64,000 nucleotides of DNA, from NCBI RefSeq assembly GCF_021738965.1, contig NZ_JAKKOQ010000004.1:124001-188000 (forward strand), given 5' to 3'. The stretch's first letter is position 1; every line of letters starts with the position of its first letter. The notes below the pieces were generated by a model. That model had not been told where the DNA came from and searched no databases. It saw nothing but the letters and a program-made list of their open reading frames with translations. This stretch comes from Gordonia zhenghanii. GTDB lineage: Bacteria > Actinomycetota > Actinomycetes > Mycobacteriales > Mycobacteriaceae. Of this stretch, positions 7,666 to 16,893 are shown in pieces. Both the position numbers and the translations under genes were made by a program.

Positions 7666-9339
7666 ATGGCTGAGTTCATTTACACGATGAAGAAGGTGCG
7701 CAAGGCGCACGGCGACAAGGTGATCCTCGACGACGTCACCATGAGCTTCTACCCGGGCGCCAAGATCGGCGTCGTCGGCCCGAACGGCGCCGGAAAATCG
7801 TCGATCCTGAAGATCATGGCCGGCCTCGACCAGCCGTCGAACGGTGAGGCGTTCCTCGATCCCGACGCGACCGTCGGCATTCTCATGCAGGAGCCGGAAC
7901 TCAACGAGGACAAGACGGTCAAGGAGAACGTCGAAGAGGGAATGGGCGAGATCGGCGTCAAGCTGGCCCGCTTCAACGAGATCGCCGAACTGATGGCGAC
8001 TGACTACTCCGACGAACTCATGGACGAGATGGGCAAGCTCCAGGAAGACCTGGACAACGCGGACGCCTGGGACCTCGACAGTCAGATCGAACAGGCGATG
8101 GACGCCCTGCGTTGCCCGCCCGGCGACTCGCCCGTCACGCACCTGTCCGGTGGCGAGCGCCGCCGCGTCGCGCTGTGCAAACTGCTCCTGAGCAAGCCCG
8201 ATCTGCTCCTCCTCGATGAGCCGACTAACCACCTCGACGCGGAGTCGGTGCTGTGGCTCGAGCAGTTCCTCGCCAACTACGAGGGCGCCGTCCTGGCCGT
8301 CACTCACGACCGATACTTCCTCGATCACGTCGCAGGCTGGATCTGTGAGGTCGACCGCGGCCAGTTGCACCCGTACGAGGGCAACTACTCGACGTACCTG
8401 GAGAAGAAGGCCGAGCGCCTCGAAGTCCAGGGCAAGAAGGATCAGAAGCTGCAGAAGCGCCTCAAGGAGGAGCTCGAGTGGGTCCGGTCCGGATCGAAGG
8501 CCCGACAGACCAAGAACAAGGCCCGCCTCGGCCGATACGAGGAAATGGCGGCGGAGGCCGAGAAGCACCGCAAGCTCGACTTCGAGGAGATCCAGATCCC
8601 GACGCCGCCGCGTCTGGGCAACGTCGTCGTCGACGTCAGCAACCTCGACAAGGGCTTCGACGGCCGCGTCCTCATCAAGGATCTGTCGTTCACGTTGCCG
8701 CGCAACGGCATCGTCGGCGTCATCGGCCCCAACGGTGTCGGTAAGACGACGCTGTTCAAGACGATCGTCGGACTGGAAGAGCCCGACTCGGGTGAGGTGA
8801 AGGTCGGCGAGACGGTCAAGCTCAGCTACGTCGACCAGGGCCGCGCCAACATCGACCCGAAGAAGACCGTGTGGGAAGTCGTCTCCGAGGGACTCGACTT
8901 CATCGAGGTCGGCCAGAACGAGATGCCCTCGCGGGCGTACGTCAGTGCGTTCGGGTTCAAGGGACCCGACCAGCAGAAGAGGTCCGAGGTGCTCTCCGGC
9001 GGTGAACGCAACCGGCTCAACCTTGCGCTGACCCTGAAAGAGGGCGGAAACCTGATCCTGTTGGACGAGCCGACTAACGACCTGGACGTCGAGACCCTTG
9101 GCTCGCTGGAGAACGCGCTCGAGCAGTTCCCGGGATGTGCCGTCGTGATCTCGCACGACCGGTGGTTCCTTGACCGGACCTGTACCCACATCCTCGCGTG
9201 GGAGGGCAACGTCGCCGAGGGTCAGTGGTTCTGGTTCGAGGGCAACTTCGAAGCCTATGAGGCGAACAAGCTGGAGCGTCTCGGCGCGGAAGCGGCCCGC
9301 CCGCACCGCGTGACGCACCGCAAGCTCACGCGCGACTGA
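7666..9339 (+). CDS. ettA: Energy-dependent translational throttle protein EttA (ABC-F ATPase)
   Basis: A 557-residue ABC-F protein with two ATPase domains and no membrane segment. Walker A motifs are GPNGAGKS (residues 38-45) and GPNGVGKT (about 354-361). The ABC signatures are LSGGERRRVAL and LSGGERNRLNL, and the Walker B motifs are LLLLDEPTNHLD and LILLDEPTNDLD. The linker between the domains is charged and helical, as in ABC-F proteins, and the inserted 'arm' in domain 1 (GMGEIGVKLARFNEIAELM) is typical of EttA. EttA binds the ribosomal E site and gates the first elongation step according to ATP level. The start ATG has AGGAG 11 nt upstream. The gene precedes gdh as in mycobacteria, but here three genes lie between. 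Confidence 0.95.
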   Translation: MAEFIYTMKKVRKAHGDKVILDDVTMSFYPGAKIGVVGPNGAGKSSILKIMAGLDQPSNGEAFLDPDATVGILMQEPELNEDKTVKENVEEGMGEIGVKLARFNEIAELMATDYSDELMDEMGKLQEDLDNADAWDLDSQIEQAMDALRCPPGDSPVTHLSGGERRRVALCKLLLSKPDLLLLDEPTNHLDAESVLWLEQFLANYEGAVLAVTHDRYFLDHVAGWICEVDRGQLHPYEGNYSTYLEKKAERLEVQGKKDQKLQKRLKEELEWVRSGSKARQTKNKARLGRYEEMAAEAEKHRKLDFEEIQIPTPPRLGNVVVDVSNLDKGFDGRVLIKDLSFTLPRNGIVGVIGPNGVGKTTLFKTIVGLEEPDSGEVKVGETVKLSYVDQGRANIDPKKTVWEVVSEGLDFIEVGQNEMPSRAYVSAFGFKGPDQQKRSEVLSGGERNRLNLALTLKEGGNLILLDEPTNDLDVETLGSLENALEQFPGCAVVISHDRWFLDRTCTHILAWEGNVAEGQWFWFEGNFEAYEANKLERLGAEAARPHRVTHRKLTRD

Positions 9340-9366
9340 CGCCCAGCGCTCTAAGGGCGTCCGCGT

Positions 9367-9443
9367 CCTACGATTCCCCGTTCGGAGTCGGCATCCCCTT
9401 CTCAGGGGTCGCCGCCGCCGAGCGGGGAATTTCGCGTCGTAGG
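9367..9443 (+). terminator. Long imperfect hairpin after ettA
   Basis: ATTCCCCG (9373-9380) pairs with CGGGGAAT (9423-9430), and CCTACGA (9367-9373) can pair with TCGTAGG (9437-9443) around a small bulge. It starts 28 nt after the ettA stop and probably ends that transcript. Confidence 0.5.
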
Positions 9444-9495
9444 GGCGGGATGAATGGTCGGGGGCCGAAACCTTGCCTGAATGATACAAATAATA

Positions 9496-9512
9496 ATAGT
9501 GTGTAACACTAT
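9496..9512 (+). promoter_or_regulatory. Palindromic operator ATAGTGT-GTA-ACACTAT
   Basis: A perfect palindrome of 7-bp arms around a 3-bp centre in an AT-rich patch 38 bp before the MpaB-like start. Size and symmetry fit a TetR-type repressor site. No repressor gene is adjacent, so the regulator would be encoded elsewhere. Confidence 0.55.
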
Positions 9513-9549
9513 GGACGGTGTTGACACTCGCATTCAGGCGGAGGGCTCG

Positions 9550-10521
9550 ATGGCTCGCAGTGTGGTCGGCGACGACGCCACGGACGAACCGGAGAGCACG
9601 CGGCGTGGACGGCGCGGGTACGTGCCGGACTGGCGGGACACCGTGCCGACGTTGACCGTCGCCGACACTCGGATCGAGATCACGACGCCGCAGCGCAAGC
9701 CAAACGACGAATACCATCGCGCGGACCTGCAGGACGCCTTCGACTTCTGGGCGGCGGCCGGGTCGGCGGCGAACGTGGCCATGCAACTCGGCTGGCGCGA
9801 AGTGGCTTACGGCGTGATGGAGTCCAAGGTCGAGTCCGGCGCGCTCATGCACCACCCGTGGAAGCGGCTGCGGACCACCGCGACCTACTTGGCCGTCGCA
9901 GTCCTCGGTACGCAGGATGAGCGCGACGCATACCGAGACGCGATCAACACTGCGCATCGGCATGTGCGCGACGACGAGAACTCGCCGGTCAAGTACAACG
10001 CGTTCAACCGCGAGCTCCAGATGTGGGTCGCAGCCTGCCTCTACATCGGCTTCGAAGACGCGCATGAACTCCTGCACGGGAAGATGGACGACGAGCAGGC
10101 CGAACAGTTCTACGCAGGCGCCAGCAGTCTCGGAACGACGTTGCAGGTGACCGAGGAGATGTGGCCGAGCACGCGCCGAGAGTTCGACCACTACTGGAAC
10201 GTCGCCTGTGAGCGCATCTCCTACGACGAGACACAGATCCAGTTCATCAACGACCTCATCGACCTCAAGATGATCACTCCGATGCTCGGACTCCCGTTGC
10301 GCGGCCTTCTGCGCTTCCTGTCGATCGGCATGATGCCGCCGCTGTTCCGGGAGAAGATCGGCCTACGGTGGCGAGCCGTCGATCAGCGACGGTTCGCAAA
10401 CCTCTTCCTGTTCGTGGGCTTCGTCAACCGGTTCCTGCCGCGCCCGCTGCGCTTCGGCAGCTTCTACTTCAACATGGCAGACCTGCGCCACAAGATCGAG
10501 AAGAACAAGGATCTGATCTGA
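9550..10521 (+). CDS. MpaB/latex-clearing-type oxygenase family protein (DUF2236)
   Basis: A 323-residue soluble protein of the oxygenase MpaB / rubber oxygenase (DUF2236) family. Visible family features are the HHPWKRLRTTATYLAVAVLG helix near residues 98-117, the histidine-containing INTAHRHVRDDE, and the AFNRELQMWVAACLYIGFED helix. These histidines and arginines match the haem or metal pocket region of the family. Members include haem b rubber oxygenases and the fungal MpaB. I chose ATG 9550 because GGAGGG lies 4 nt upstream; starts at 9481 and 9511 would place a palindromic operator inside the gene. Two tiny membrane proteins follow closely. The substrate is unknown. Confidence 0.8.
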   Translation: MARSVVGDDATDEPESTRRGRRGYVPDWRDTVPTLTVADTRIEITTPQRKPNDEYHRADLQDAFDFWAAAGSAANVAMQLGWREVAYGVMESKVESGALMHHPWKRLRTTATYLAVAVLGTQDERDAYRDAINTAHRHVRDDENSPVKYNAFNRELQMWVAACLYIGFEDAHELLHGKMDDEQAEQFYAGASSLGTTLQVTEEMWPSTRREFDHYWNVACERISYDETQIQFINDLIDLKMITPMLGLPLRGLLRFLSIGMMPPLFREKIGLRWRAVDQRRFANLFLFVGFVNRFLPRPLRFGSFYFNMADLRHKIEKNKDLI

Positions 10522-10583
10522 CCGGGCCCAGCCTGCACGTCTGCCCACCTAGCCGCGCGCGACCGTCGAAAGGATTCCCTCCG

Positions 10584-10811
10584 GTGTGGAATCAGATCAG
10601 CAAGATACTCGACCACGAGATGAAGGTGTCCGAGTTCCTCGGCGCACTGATCCTCATCGGGATCCCGTACGGGATCGTCGGCGTCATCTGGACGCTCACC
10701 CACACGTCGCATCTGACCGACATCGACAATCCCGTGGATCAAGTCATCTCGTTCCTCGGCTCGATCGTGTGCTGGCCCGTCCTGACGTTCTCGAACGTCA
10801 CCATGACCTAG
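10584..10811 (+). CDS. Small membrane protein, 75 residues
   Basis: Begins at GTG 10584 with AAAGGA about 8 nt upstream. It has an amphipathic, charged N-terminus (NQISKILDHEMKVSE), a hydrophobic segment of some 20 residues (LGALILIGIPYGIVGVIW) and a second one near the C-terminus (VISFLGSIVCWPVLTF). Topology would be a helical hairpin. It lies 62 bp after the oxygenase gene and 11 bp before a second small membrane protein, so the three are probably co-transcribed. No family is recognised. Confidence 0.6.
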   Translation: MWNQISKILDHEMKVSEFLGALILIGIPYGIVGVIWTLTHTSHLTDIDNPVDQVISFLGSIVCWPVLTFSNVTMT

Positions 10812-10822
10812 GGGAGCCCGCA

Positions 10823-11026
10823 ATGATGCTTCTGGTTCGACTCATCGACGTGCTCGTCGAATTCGTGAAACTACTGGTCGGCGCTCCTGGTCACCGGAAC
10901 GTGCTCGGGCGCATGGCGGCCTGGCTCGTGCTGATCGCGGTGATCGGCGCGGTCGTCGCACTCATCGCGTGGGGAGTCTCGCTGATCCCCGAACTGATCG
11001 ACCTGCTCAACGACACCCAGCAGTGA
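10823..11026 (+). CDS. Small membrane protein, 67 residues
   Basis: Starts at ATG 10823 (followed at once by a second ATG) with GGGGAG 7-8 nt upstream. An N-terminal amphipathic stretch (LLVRLIDVLVEFVKLLVG) is followed by one strong transmembrane segment (AAWLVLIAVIGAVVALIAWG) and an acidic tail. It follows the 75-residue protein by 11 bp. Function is unknown. The two may act together in the membrane, though only spacing supports this. Confidence 0.6.
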   Translation: MMLLVRLIDVLVEFVKLLVGAPGHRNVLGRMAAWLVLIAVIGAVVALIAWGVSLIPELIDLLNDTQQ

Positions 11027-11115
11027 CGACTGGCCCGTTTCGGACCTGATCGACCCGCTCGGCGATGTGGCCTGTCCACCTCGCCGATGCTCCGACGAGG
11101 CGGCGTCGCCCGCCG

Positions 11116-11121
11116 TAGGGT
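11116..11121 (+). promoter_or_regulatory. -10 hexamer TAGGGT before gdh
   Basis: TAGGGT would place transcription start near 11128, giving a leader of about 25 nt containing GAGAGGG ahead of the GTG at 11153. This supports the chosen gdh start. Confidence 0.4.
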
Positions 11122-11152
11122 TGGGGCAGTCAATGAGAGGGTGTGGGCATCA

Positions 11153-14100
11153 GTGAGATCCGAACTCGCGGCACGTTACCGCGCAGGAGCGGGCGATGTA
11201 CCGGCAGAGCAGATCGATCGCCGACTCGAACGGCACTTGGCGGTGGGGGACACCAGATCGCCGGGCGAGATCCTGGTCTCGGCGGCCCGTGCCGACGGCG
11301 GCGGGATCGACGTGCATGCGGTTCTCGACGATGTTCCGCTTCTCGTCGAGTCGATCCTGACCGCAGTCGGTGACGCCGGCTACGCGATCACCGCGATCGA
11401 TCACCCTCAGTTGACCGTGGAGCGTGATGCGCAGGGCCGACTCGTCAGTTTCGACGAGGACGGCATCGCCGAATCGTGGATCACCGTCATCACAGCACCG
11501 GAGCCCGACGCCGATCTGGGCGCGCTCGAATCGTCGGTGGCTGCAGCGGCGTCCCTGGCGATGTCGGTCCGTGACGACACCGCGACGATGCGCGCCCGAC
11601 TCACCGACGTCACCGCGGCGATCGCCGACCACGGAGCCGATCCCGAGGACGTGCGACTCCTGGAATGGTTCGCGTCGCGAGGCAACTTCGTCGGCGTCGG
11701 ATACCGTGCTGCGACAGTCGATCCGGACGGCGGCGAGGTCCTCGGAGTGTGGCGGGCCCGAGCGACTCATCGTCCGACTCCGTTGACGGCCGACTCCGGC
11801 GTCGACGTCGATCGGGCGTGGTTGCCGACCGGCCTCTTGCGCGGTCAGTTCCCGACCCTCCTGCGCGTCACCGACGACGGTGTGGAGCACCAGTTCCTCG
11901 GGATCATCACCGGGGCGGGGGCGCACCAGTCGATCCACGACGTCCCCGGCGTGCGCGTCACGACTGCTCGGGTGCTCGACGGGCTCGGCTTCACCGCGGA
12001 CTCGTACGGCGGTACAGCAGCCGTCGACCTGCTCCAGGCGTTCCCGCTCGTCGAACTTTTCGCCGCCGACGCCGCCGACCTCACCGCGCGCGTCGGCGAA
12101 CTCCTCGACGCACAGGCTGCGCGCACCCCACGGTTCCAGGTCCGTCCAGGAGTCGACGGGCACACGGTGTCGGCCATGGTGTTCATGGCCAGAGAGGTGT
12201 ATTCGACGGCCGTCCGCATCCGGCTCACGGAGATCATCAAGGCCGCTCACGGCGGCCAGGAGACCGAGTTCGCGACGCGCTTGTCGCAGTCGCCGCTCGC
12301 CCAACTGCAATTGCTCATGCACGTTCCACACCCAGTGGTCCTTGACGACGCCGAAGGCATCTCCTGTCAGCGACAGCTCGCAGACGCAGTTCGTACGTGG
12401 GACGACAAAGTACGCGATCACGCCGCTGCGGACACAGATTCGCTGCACCTGTTGCAACAGGTGTCCGAACGGTATCGGGACGGTCGTGACCCCGCCGCTG
12501 CGGCGGTCGACCTCCCGATCGCGGCGTCACTCGCGGCGGGCGACCTGCACGTGCGGGTCGACCTACCCGACGACCACGACTCGCCCGACGCCGACGGCGT
12601 ATGGACGTTCACGCTGTACCTGTGCGACCGGGAAGCCGCACTCACCGATGTGCTTCCGGTGCTGCAGAGTCTGGGACTGACCGTCGTCGACGAGCATCCG
12701 TACACGATCGATCGCCCGGCCGAGCCCACCGTTCGCGTCTACGAGTTCACCGTGGCGCCCGCCCCTGGGATCGAGGCCGACCGGACGCCCGACCTGCCCG
12801 CTCGCGTCGCCGACGCGTTCGAGCAGATGTGGCTCGGTCACGCGGACGTCGACCGGCTCGGAGAACTCGTGCTCCGTACCGGCCTCACCTCGCGGTGGGT
12901 GGCGATGCTCCGCGTCTACGCGCGGTACTTGGGACAGTGCGGGTTCGGCTACAGCCTCTCGCACATCGCCGGGGTACTCGGCGATCAGCGCACCGCGACC
13001 GAGGCGCTCGTCGACCTGTTCGCGGCGTCGTTCGACCCCGACAGTCATGACGACGCACGACGCGACGAGGCGTCCGAGCGGCTCGACGCGCAGATAGCGG
13101 CGATCCTCAGCCTCGACGCCGATCGCGTCGTGTCGGCGTTCGCGGCACTCATCCGCGCGACGCTGCGCACCACGTTCTACACGGAGTCCGACGGATGGAC
13201 CCGCCCGACGATCGCGGTGAAGCTGCAGACCGGCGACGTCCCGCAGGCGCCGCAACCCCGCCCGAAGTACGAGATCTTCGTGCACTCGCCGCTGGTGGAG
13301 GGCGTTCACCTGAGATTCGGCGACGTGGCACGCGGCGGCCTCCGGTGGTCCGACCGCTTGGAGGACTTCCGCACCGAAGTACTCGGCCTCGTCAAGGCAC
13401 AAGCCGTCAAGAACGCCGTGATCGTTCCGGTCGGGGCGAAGGGCGGCTTCGTCGTCCGTCGCGGCCCGGCGACTCGCGACGAGGCGATCGAATGCTATCG
13501 CGCCTTCATTGCGTCCTTGCTGCAGGTGACCGACGACCTCGATACGACGACCGGGGCGGTCGTCGCCCCACCCGGAGTGGTGCGCCGCGACGGCGACGAC
13601 CCGTATCTGGTGGTCGCCGCCGACAAGGGGACCGCGTCGTTCTCCGACATCGCCAACGAAGTGTCGGCGCACTACGGGTTCTGGCTGGGCGACGCGTTCG
13701 CCTCCGGCGGATCGGTCGGCTACGACCACAAGGCGATGGGCATCACCGCCCGCGGCGCGTGGGAGTCGGTGAAGCGGCACTTCCGCGAGATGGACGTCGA
13801 CGTGCAGTCGCAGGACTTCACCGCGGTCGCCGTCGGGGACATGAGCGGCGACGTCTTCGGAAACGGAATGCTGGCCTCCCGCCACACCCGGCTGGTCGGC
13901 GCGTTCGACCACCGCCACGTGTTCGTCGACCCCCAACCCGACGCCGAGTCGTCGTATGGCGAACGTGACCGGTTGTTCCGGCTGCCGCGGTCGTCGTGGG
14001 CCGACTACGACACGTCGCTCATCTCGCCGGGCGGCGGTGTGTGGCCACGCGATGTGAAGTCGATACCGGTGAGCCCGCAGATGCGTGACGCTCTGGGGCT

Positions 14101-15703
14101 GGTCGAAGGCGTCGTCGAACTCGAACCGCCCGAACTGATCCGCGCCGTGCTTCTGGCGCCGGTGGACTTGCTGTTCAACGGCGGTATCGGCACCTACGTG
14201 AAGGCGAGCGACGAAGCCGATGCCGAGGTCGGCGACAAGGCCAACGACCCGATCCGCGTGACCGGTGCGCAGCTGCGCGTCAAAGTGGTCGGGGAGGGAG
14301 GCAACCTCGGAGTGACCGAGCATGGGCGCATCGAAGCAGACCTGTCCGGCGTGCGGATCAACAGTGACGCCATGGACAACTCGGCGGGCGTCGACTGCTC
14401 GGACCACGAGGTCAACATCAAGGTGCTGCTCGATTCGCAGATCGCCTCCGGGGCACTGGCCGCCGACGACCGTGTCGACTTCCTGGAGTCGATGACCGAC
14501 GACGTCGCCGACCTCGTCTTGGCCGACAACATCGCGCAGAACGCCGAGTTGGGGTTGGCTCGGGCGACGGCCGACGACGACGTCGAACTGCACGCTCGGC
14601 TCCTCGGGGAACTCGCCGACGGCGGGGTCGACCTGGAACTCGAGGCGTTGCCGCATCCCCGGCAACTGCGTGCGCGCCGCCACGGCGAGCTCGGTCGCGG
14701 ACTCACCAGCCCCGAACTCGCGACGACGATGGCGCACGTCAAACTCCAGACCAAGGGGACGCTGCTGGCGACGAGCCTCCCCGACAACGATCTGTTCACT
14801 CCGCTGGCCGCCGAGTACTTCCCGCCCGCGATCCGGGAACGGTTTCCCGACGGGATCGCCGATCACCGGTTGCGCCGCGAGATCGTCACGACCAGCTTGG
14901 TGAATCAGATCGTCGACGACGGCGGTATCGGGCACCTGTTGTCGATCCAGGAGTCGACCGGCGCGGACACCGGCGAGGGCGCCAGGGCGTTCGTCGTCGC
15001 CGACGGAGTCTTCGGTATCACCGGTCTGATCGACGCGATCCGCGAGCAGCCGGTGCCTGCGGCGGTCGGCGACGACATGACCCGTCGCGTGCGCCGTCTG
15101 TTGGCGACCTCGTCGCGCTGGCTGTTGGCGCACCGCCCTCAGCCGTTGGCGATCGCTGCCGAGATCACCCGCTACTCCGACGTCGCCGATTCGGCAGCGG
15201 ACCTCGGCGGATGGCTGCGTCGGGACGGCGAGGACGTCGTCGAGCAGGCGTATCGAGACGCCGGAGCCGATCCCGCCGTGGCACGTGCCGTCGCCGAGAG
15301 CGAACATCGGGTGCATCTGCTCGACGTCCATGACATCGCCGACATCGCCGACCGGGATCGGTCCGAAGTGGGGGAGCTGCTGTTCGCGGTGCTCGACCAC
15401 TTCGGAATCGACCGCCTCCTCGCCGCTGTCGACGGACTCGACCACGGCGACCGGTGGCATCTGCTCGCGCGGGTCGCGCTTCACGACGATCTGCTGACTG
15501 TGGTTCGCGGACTGACCGATTCGATTCTGTCGATGAGTGAGACCGACGAATCGCCGAGCGAGAAGATCGCGGAGTGGTCGGCAGGCCGGACGGCGCTGCT
15601 GGCTCGCGCAGGCGCGACTCTCGACGATCTGACCGCGGCAGCGCGCTGGGACATCGCCACCCTGTCAGTGGCGGTGCGCGCGTTGCGTAGTGTGATCGGG
15701 TGA
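11153..15703 (+). CDS. gdh: NAD-specific glutamate dehydrogenase (large 180-kDa type)
   Basis: About 1516 residues, the size of the actinobacterial large NAD-glutamate dehydrogenases, which oxidatively deaminate glutamate to 2-oxoglutarate and ammonium. The long N-terminal half holds ACT-like regulatory repeats. The catalytic part starts with RGGLRWSDRLEDFRTEVLG (near residue 730), then VKAQAVKNAVIVPVGAKGGF with the substrate-binding lysines, and the dinucleotide region with VVAADKGTASFSDIAN, YDHKAMGITARGAWESVKRH and MSGDVFGNGM. GTG 11153 is preferred over GTG 11141 because GAGAGGG is at a workable distance. The stop overlaps the thioesterase start by 4 bp, so the three genes from here form an operon, as in M. 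tuberculosis Rv2476c-Rv2474c. Confidence 0.93.
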   Translation: MRSELAARYRAGAGDVPAEQIDRRLERHLAVGDTRSPGEILVSAARADGGGIDVHAVLDDVPLLVESILTAVGDAGYAITAIDHPQLTVERDAQGRLVSFDEDGIAESWITVITAPEPDADLGALESSVAAAASLAMSVRDDTATMRARLTDVTAAIADHGADPEDVRLLEWFASRGNFVGVGYRAATVDPDGGEVLGVWRARATHRPTPLTADSGVDVDRAWLPTGLLRGQFPTLLRVTDDGVEHQFLGIITGAGAHQSIHDVPGVRVTTARVLDGLGFTADSYGGTAAVDLLQAFPLVELFAADAADLTARVGELLDAQAARTPRFQVRPGVDGHTVSAMVFMAREVYSTAVRIRLTEIIKAAHGGQETEFATRLSQSPLAQLQLLMHVPHPVVLDDAEGISCQRQLADAVRTWDDKVRDHAAADTDSLHLLQQVSERYRDGRDPAAAAVDLPIAASLAAGDLHVRVDLPDDHDSPDADGVWTFTLYLCDREAALTDVLPVLQSLGLTVVDEHPYTIDRPAEPTVRVYEFTVAPAPGIEADRTPDLPARVADAFEQMWLGHADVDRLGELVLRTGLTSRWVAMLRVYARYLGQCGFGYSLSHIAGVLGDQRTATEALVDLFAASFDPDSHDDARRDEASERLDAQIAAILSLDADRVVSAFAALIRATLRTTFYTESDGWTRPTIAVKLQTGDVPQAPQPRPKYEIFVHSPLVEGVHLRFGDVARGGLRWSDRLEDFRTEVLGLVKAQAVKNAVIVPVGAKGGFVVRRGPATRDEAIECYRAFIASLLQVTDDLDTTTGAVVAPPGVVRRDGDDPYLVVAADKGTASFSDIANEVSAHYGFWLGDAFASGGSVGYDHKAMGITARGAWESVKRHFREMDVDVQSQDFTAVAVGDMSGDVFGNGMLASRHTRLVGAFDHRHVFVDPQPDAESSYGERDRLFRLPRSSWADYDTSLISPGGGVWPRDVKSIPVSPQMRDALGLVEGVVELEPPELIRAVLLAPVDLLFNGGIGTYVKASDEADAEVGDKANDPIRVTGAQLRVKVVGEGGNLGVTEHGRIEADLSGVRINSDAMDNSAGVDCSDHEVNIKVLLDSQIASGALAADDRVDFLESMTDDVADLVLADNIAQNAELGLARATADDDVELHARLLGELADGGVDLELEALPHPRQLRARRHGELGRGLTSPELATTMAHVKLQTKGTLLATSLPDNDLFTPLAAEYFPPAIRERFPDGIADHRLRREIVTTSLVNQIVDDGGIGHLLSIQESTGADTGEGARAFVVADGVFGITGLIDAIREQPVPAAVGDDMTRRVRRLLATSSRWLLAHRPQPLAIAAEITRYSDVADSAADLGGWLRRDGEDVVEQAYRDAGADPAVARAVAESEHRVHLLDVHDIADIADRDRSEVGELLFAVLDHFGIDRLLAAVDGLDHGDRWHLLARVALHDDLLTVVRGLTDSILSMSETDESPSEKIAEWSAGRTALLARAGATLDDLTAAARWDIATLSVAVRALRSVIG

Positions 15704-16203
15704 GTCGACGAGGGGAGTCTGAGGAAGTGGAGCAGCGGGGCGCACAGCCTGACCGGCGATTGTTCGACGACGACGGGCATCGCACCGACGACGGATACGT
15801 CGTCACGGTGCCGGTCCGCTGGTCGGACATGGACGTGTTCGCGCACGTGAATCACGCACGGATGGTGACGCTTCTGGAAGAGGCGCGGATCCCGTGGCTG
15901 TTCTACGACGACAAGCCGACGGCACTGATGCGTCGCGGCTGCCTCGTCGCCGACCTGCACGTGAAGTATCAGGGGCAGATCCGCCACGACGAGTCGCCGA
16001 TCTCGGTGACGATGTACGTGCAGCGGTTGCGGGCAGTCGACTTCACCGTCGGCTACGAGGTCCGCCCTTACGGTGCGGCACCCGACTCCAAGCCCGCCGT
16101 CGTCGCGAGCACACAACTGGTCTCCTTCGACATCGACACCCAACGACCTCGCCGGATGACCCCGGAAGAGAAGGCGTACCTGACCGAGTTCGTGCGTCCG
16201 TGA
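15700..16203 (+). CDS. Acyl-CoA thioesterase, 4HBT hot-dog fold
   Basis: A 167-residue single-domain thioesterase. The 4HBT active-site segment is WSDMDVFAHVNHARMVTLLE, with Asp and the downstream Glu in the usual places of the hot-dog family, followed by the strand GCLVADLHVKYQGQIRHDE. It hydrolyses an acyl-CoA of unknown chain length. GTG 15700 overlaps the gdh stop (GTGA), and its own stop overlaps the next gene by 4 bp, so translation is probably coupled. This neighbour is conserved next to large NAD-glutamate dehydrogenase in mycobacteria. Confidence 0.85.
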   Translation: MSRRGESEEVEQRGAQPDRRLFDDDGHRTDDGYVVTVPVRWSDMDVFAHVNHARMVTLLEEARIPWLFYDDKPTALMRRGCLVADLHVKYQGQIRHDESPISVTMYVQRLRAVDFTVGYEVRPYGAAPDSKPAVVASTQLVSFDIDTQRPRRMTPEEKAYLTEFVRP

Positions 16204-16883
16204 CCGCGCCAGGCCGCGGAATCTCGCCGTATCGTGCATCGGACCGTTCGGACATCTCGGCTTTCGTCGCACGCGCGCGCCGGGCCGACGAAGGCGGCGT
16301 GCTGCGTGTCCATGAACGCGACGACGCCCGTGTCGGCCTGTGGGTTCGGACCGGATTCGACGTCCTCGCAACGCGATCGGTGTTCGGTTCGGTGACGCCG
16401 AACGACGTCGTCGCCGACGCTGCGTCGATCGCGGCGTCGTTGGCCGCAGGCGACGAAGTCCTCGACGTCGGGACCATGCCGACGATCGCTTGGCAGGGGG
16501 CACTGCCCGGAGTCTCCGGCTTCGTGCACGTGGACGACGTGCCCGCCCGTGAGGTGATCGACCTCGCTCGACGCGGAGCCGAGGTCGCCCGCGACGAGTC
16601 GGGTGCGCTCGGGATGGCGTCATCGCTCCTCGACCAGAACGTGTTGTCGGCGACGGGCGGCGACGTGACGGTCGACGTGAGCATGCGCGCGGTGTTCGCT
16701 CTGACCTCGATGGGCTTCGTCCGCGACGCGGCCGGGCACGAGATCACCGGCGACTCACCGATCGACGCGATCGCATCCGACGAGCCCGTCCGGGTTCGCG
16801 CCTCGTCTGCCTGGCTGCGTCTCGACGCCCGCTTCGGCTCCGTCTACCGTCGCCGAAATGTCTTGAGCCTCAACGTCAGCTGA
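16200..16883 (+). CDS. Conserved actinobacterial protein (Rv2474c-like)
   Basis: A 227-residue protein starting at GTG 16200 inside the previous stop codon. There is no signal peptide or membrane segment. It resembles M. tuberculosis Rv2474c by position and size, and I know of no assigned function. Visible segments are RASDRSDISAFVARARRADE at the N-terminus, a central TMPTIAWQGALPGVSGFVHV and a basic end. It closes the gdh operon, and a strong hairpin made from a repeat lies about 100 bp further on. Confidence 0.7.
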   Translation: MTAPGRGISPYRASDRSDISAFVARARRADEGGVLRVHERDDARVGLWVRTGFDVLATRSVFGSVTPNDVVADAASIAASLAAGDEVLDVGTMPTIAWQGALPGVSGFVHVDDVPAREVIDLARRGAEVARDESGALGMASSLLDQNVLSATGGDVTVDVSMRAVFALTSMGFVRDAAGHEITGDSPIDAIASDEPVRVRASSAWLRLDARFGSVYRRRNVLSLNVS

Positions 16884-16893
16884 GCCTGCTGCC

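Noticed and set aside
7600..10191. 863-codon open frame antisense to ettA and the oxygenase gene
   Set aside because: It mirrors the codon bias of the genes on the other strand, has no domain, and overlaps two well-supported genes and their terminator.
12563..15484. 973-codon open frame antisense to gdh
   Set aside because: Composition is that of a high-GC shadow (Arg, Val, Asp, His rich, no recognisable fold), and it has no ribosome site.
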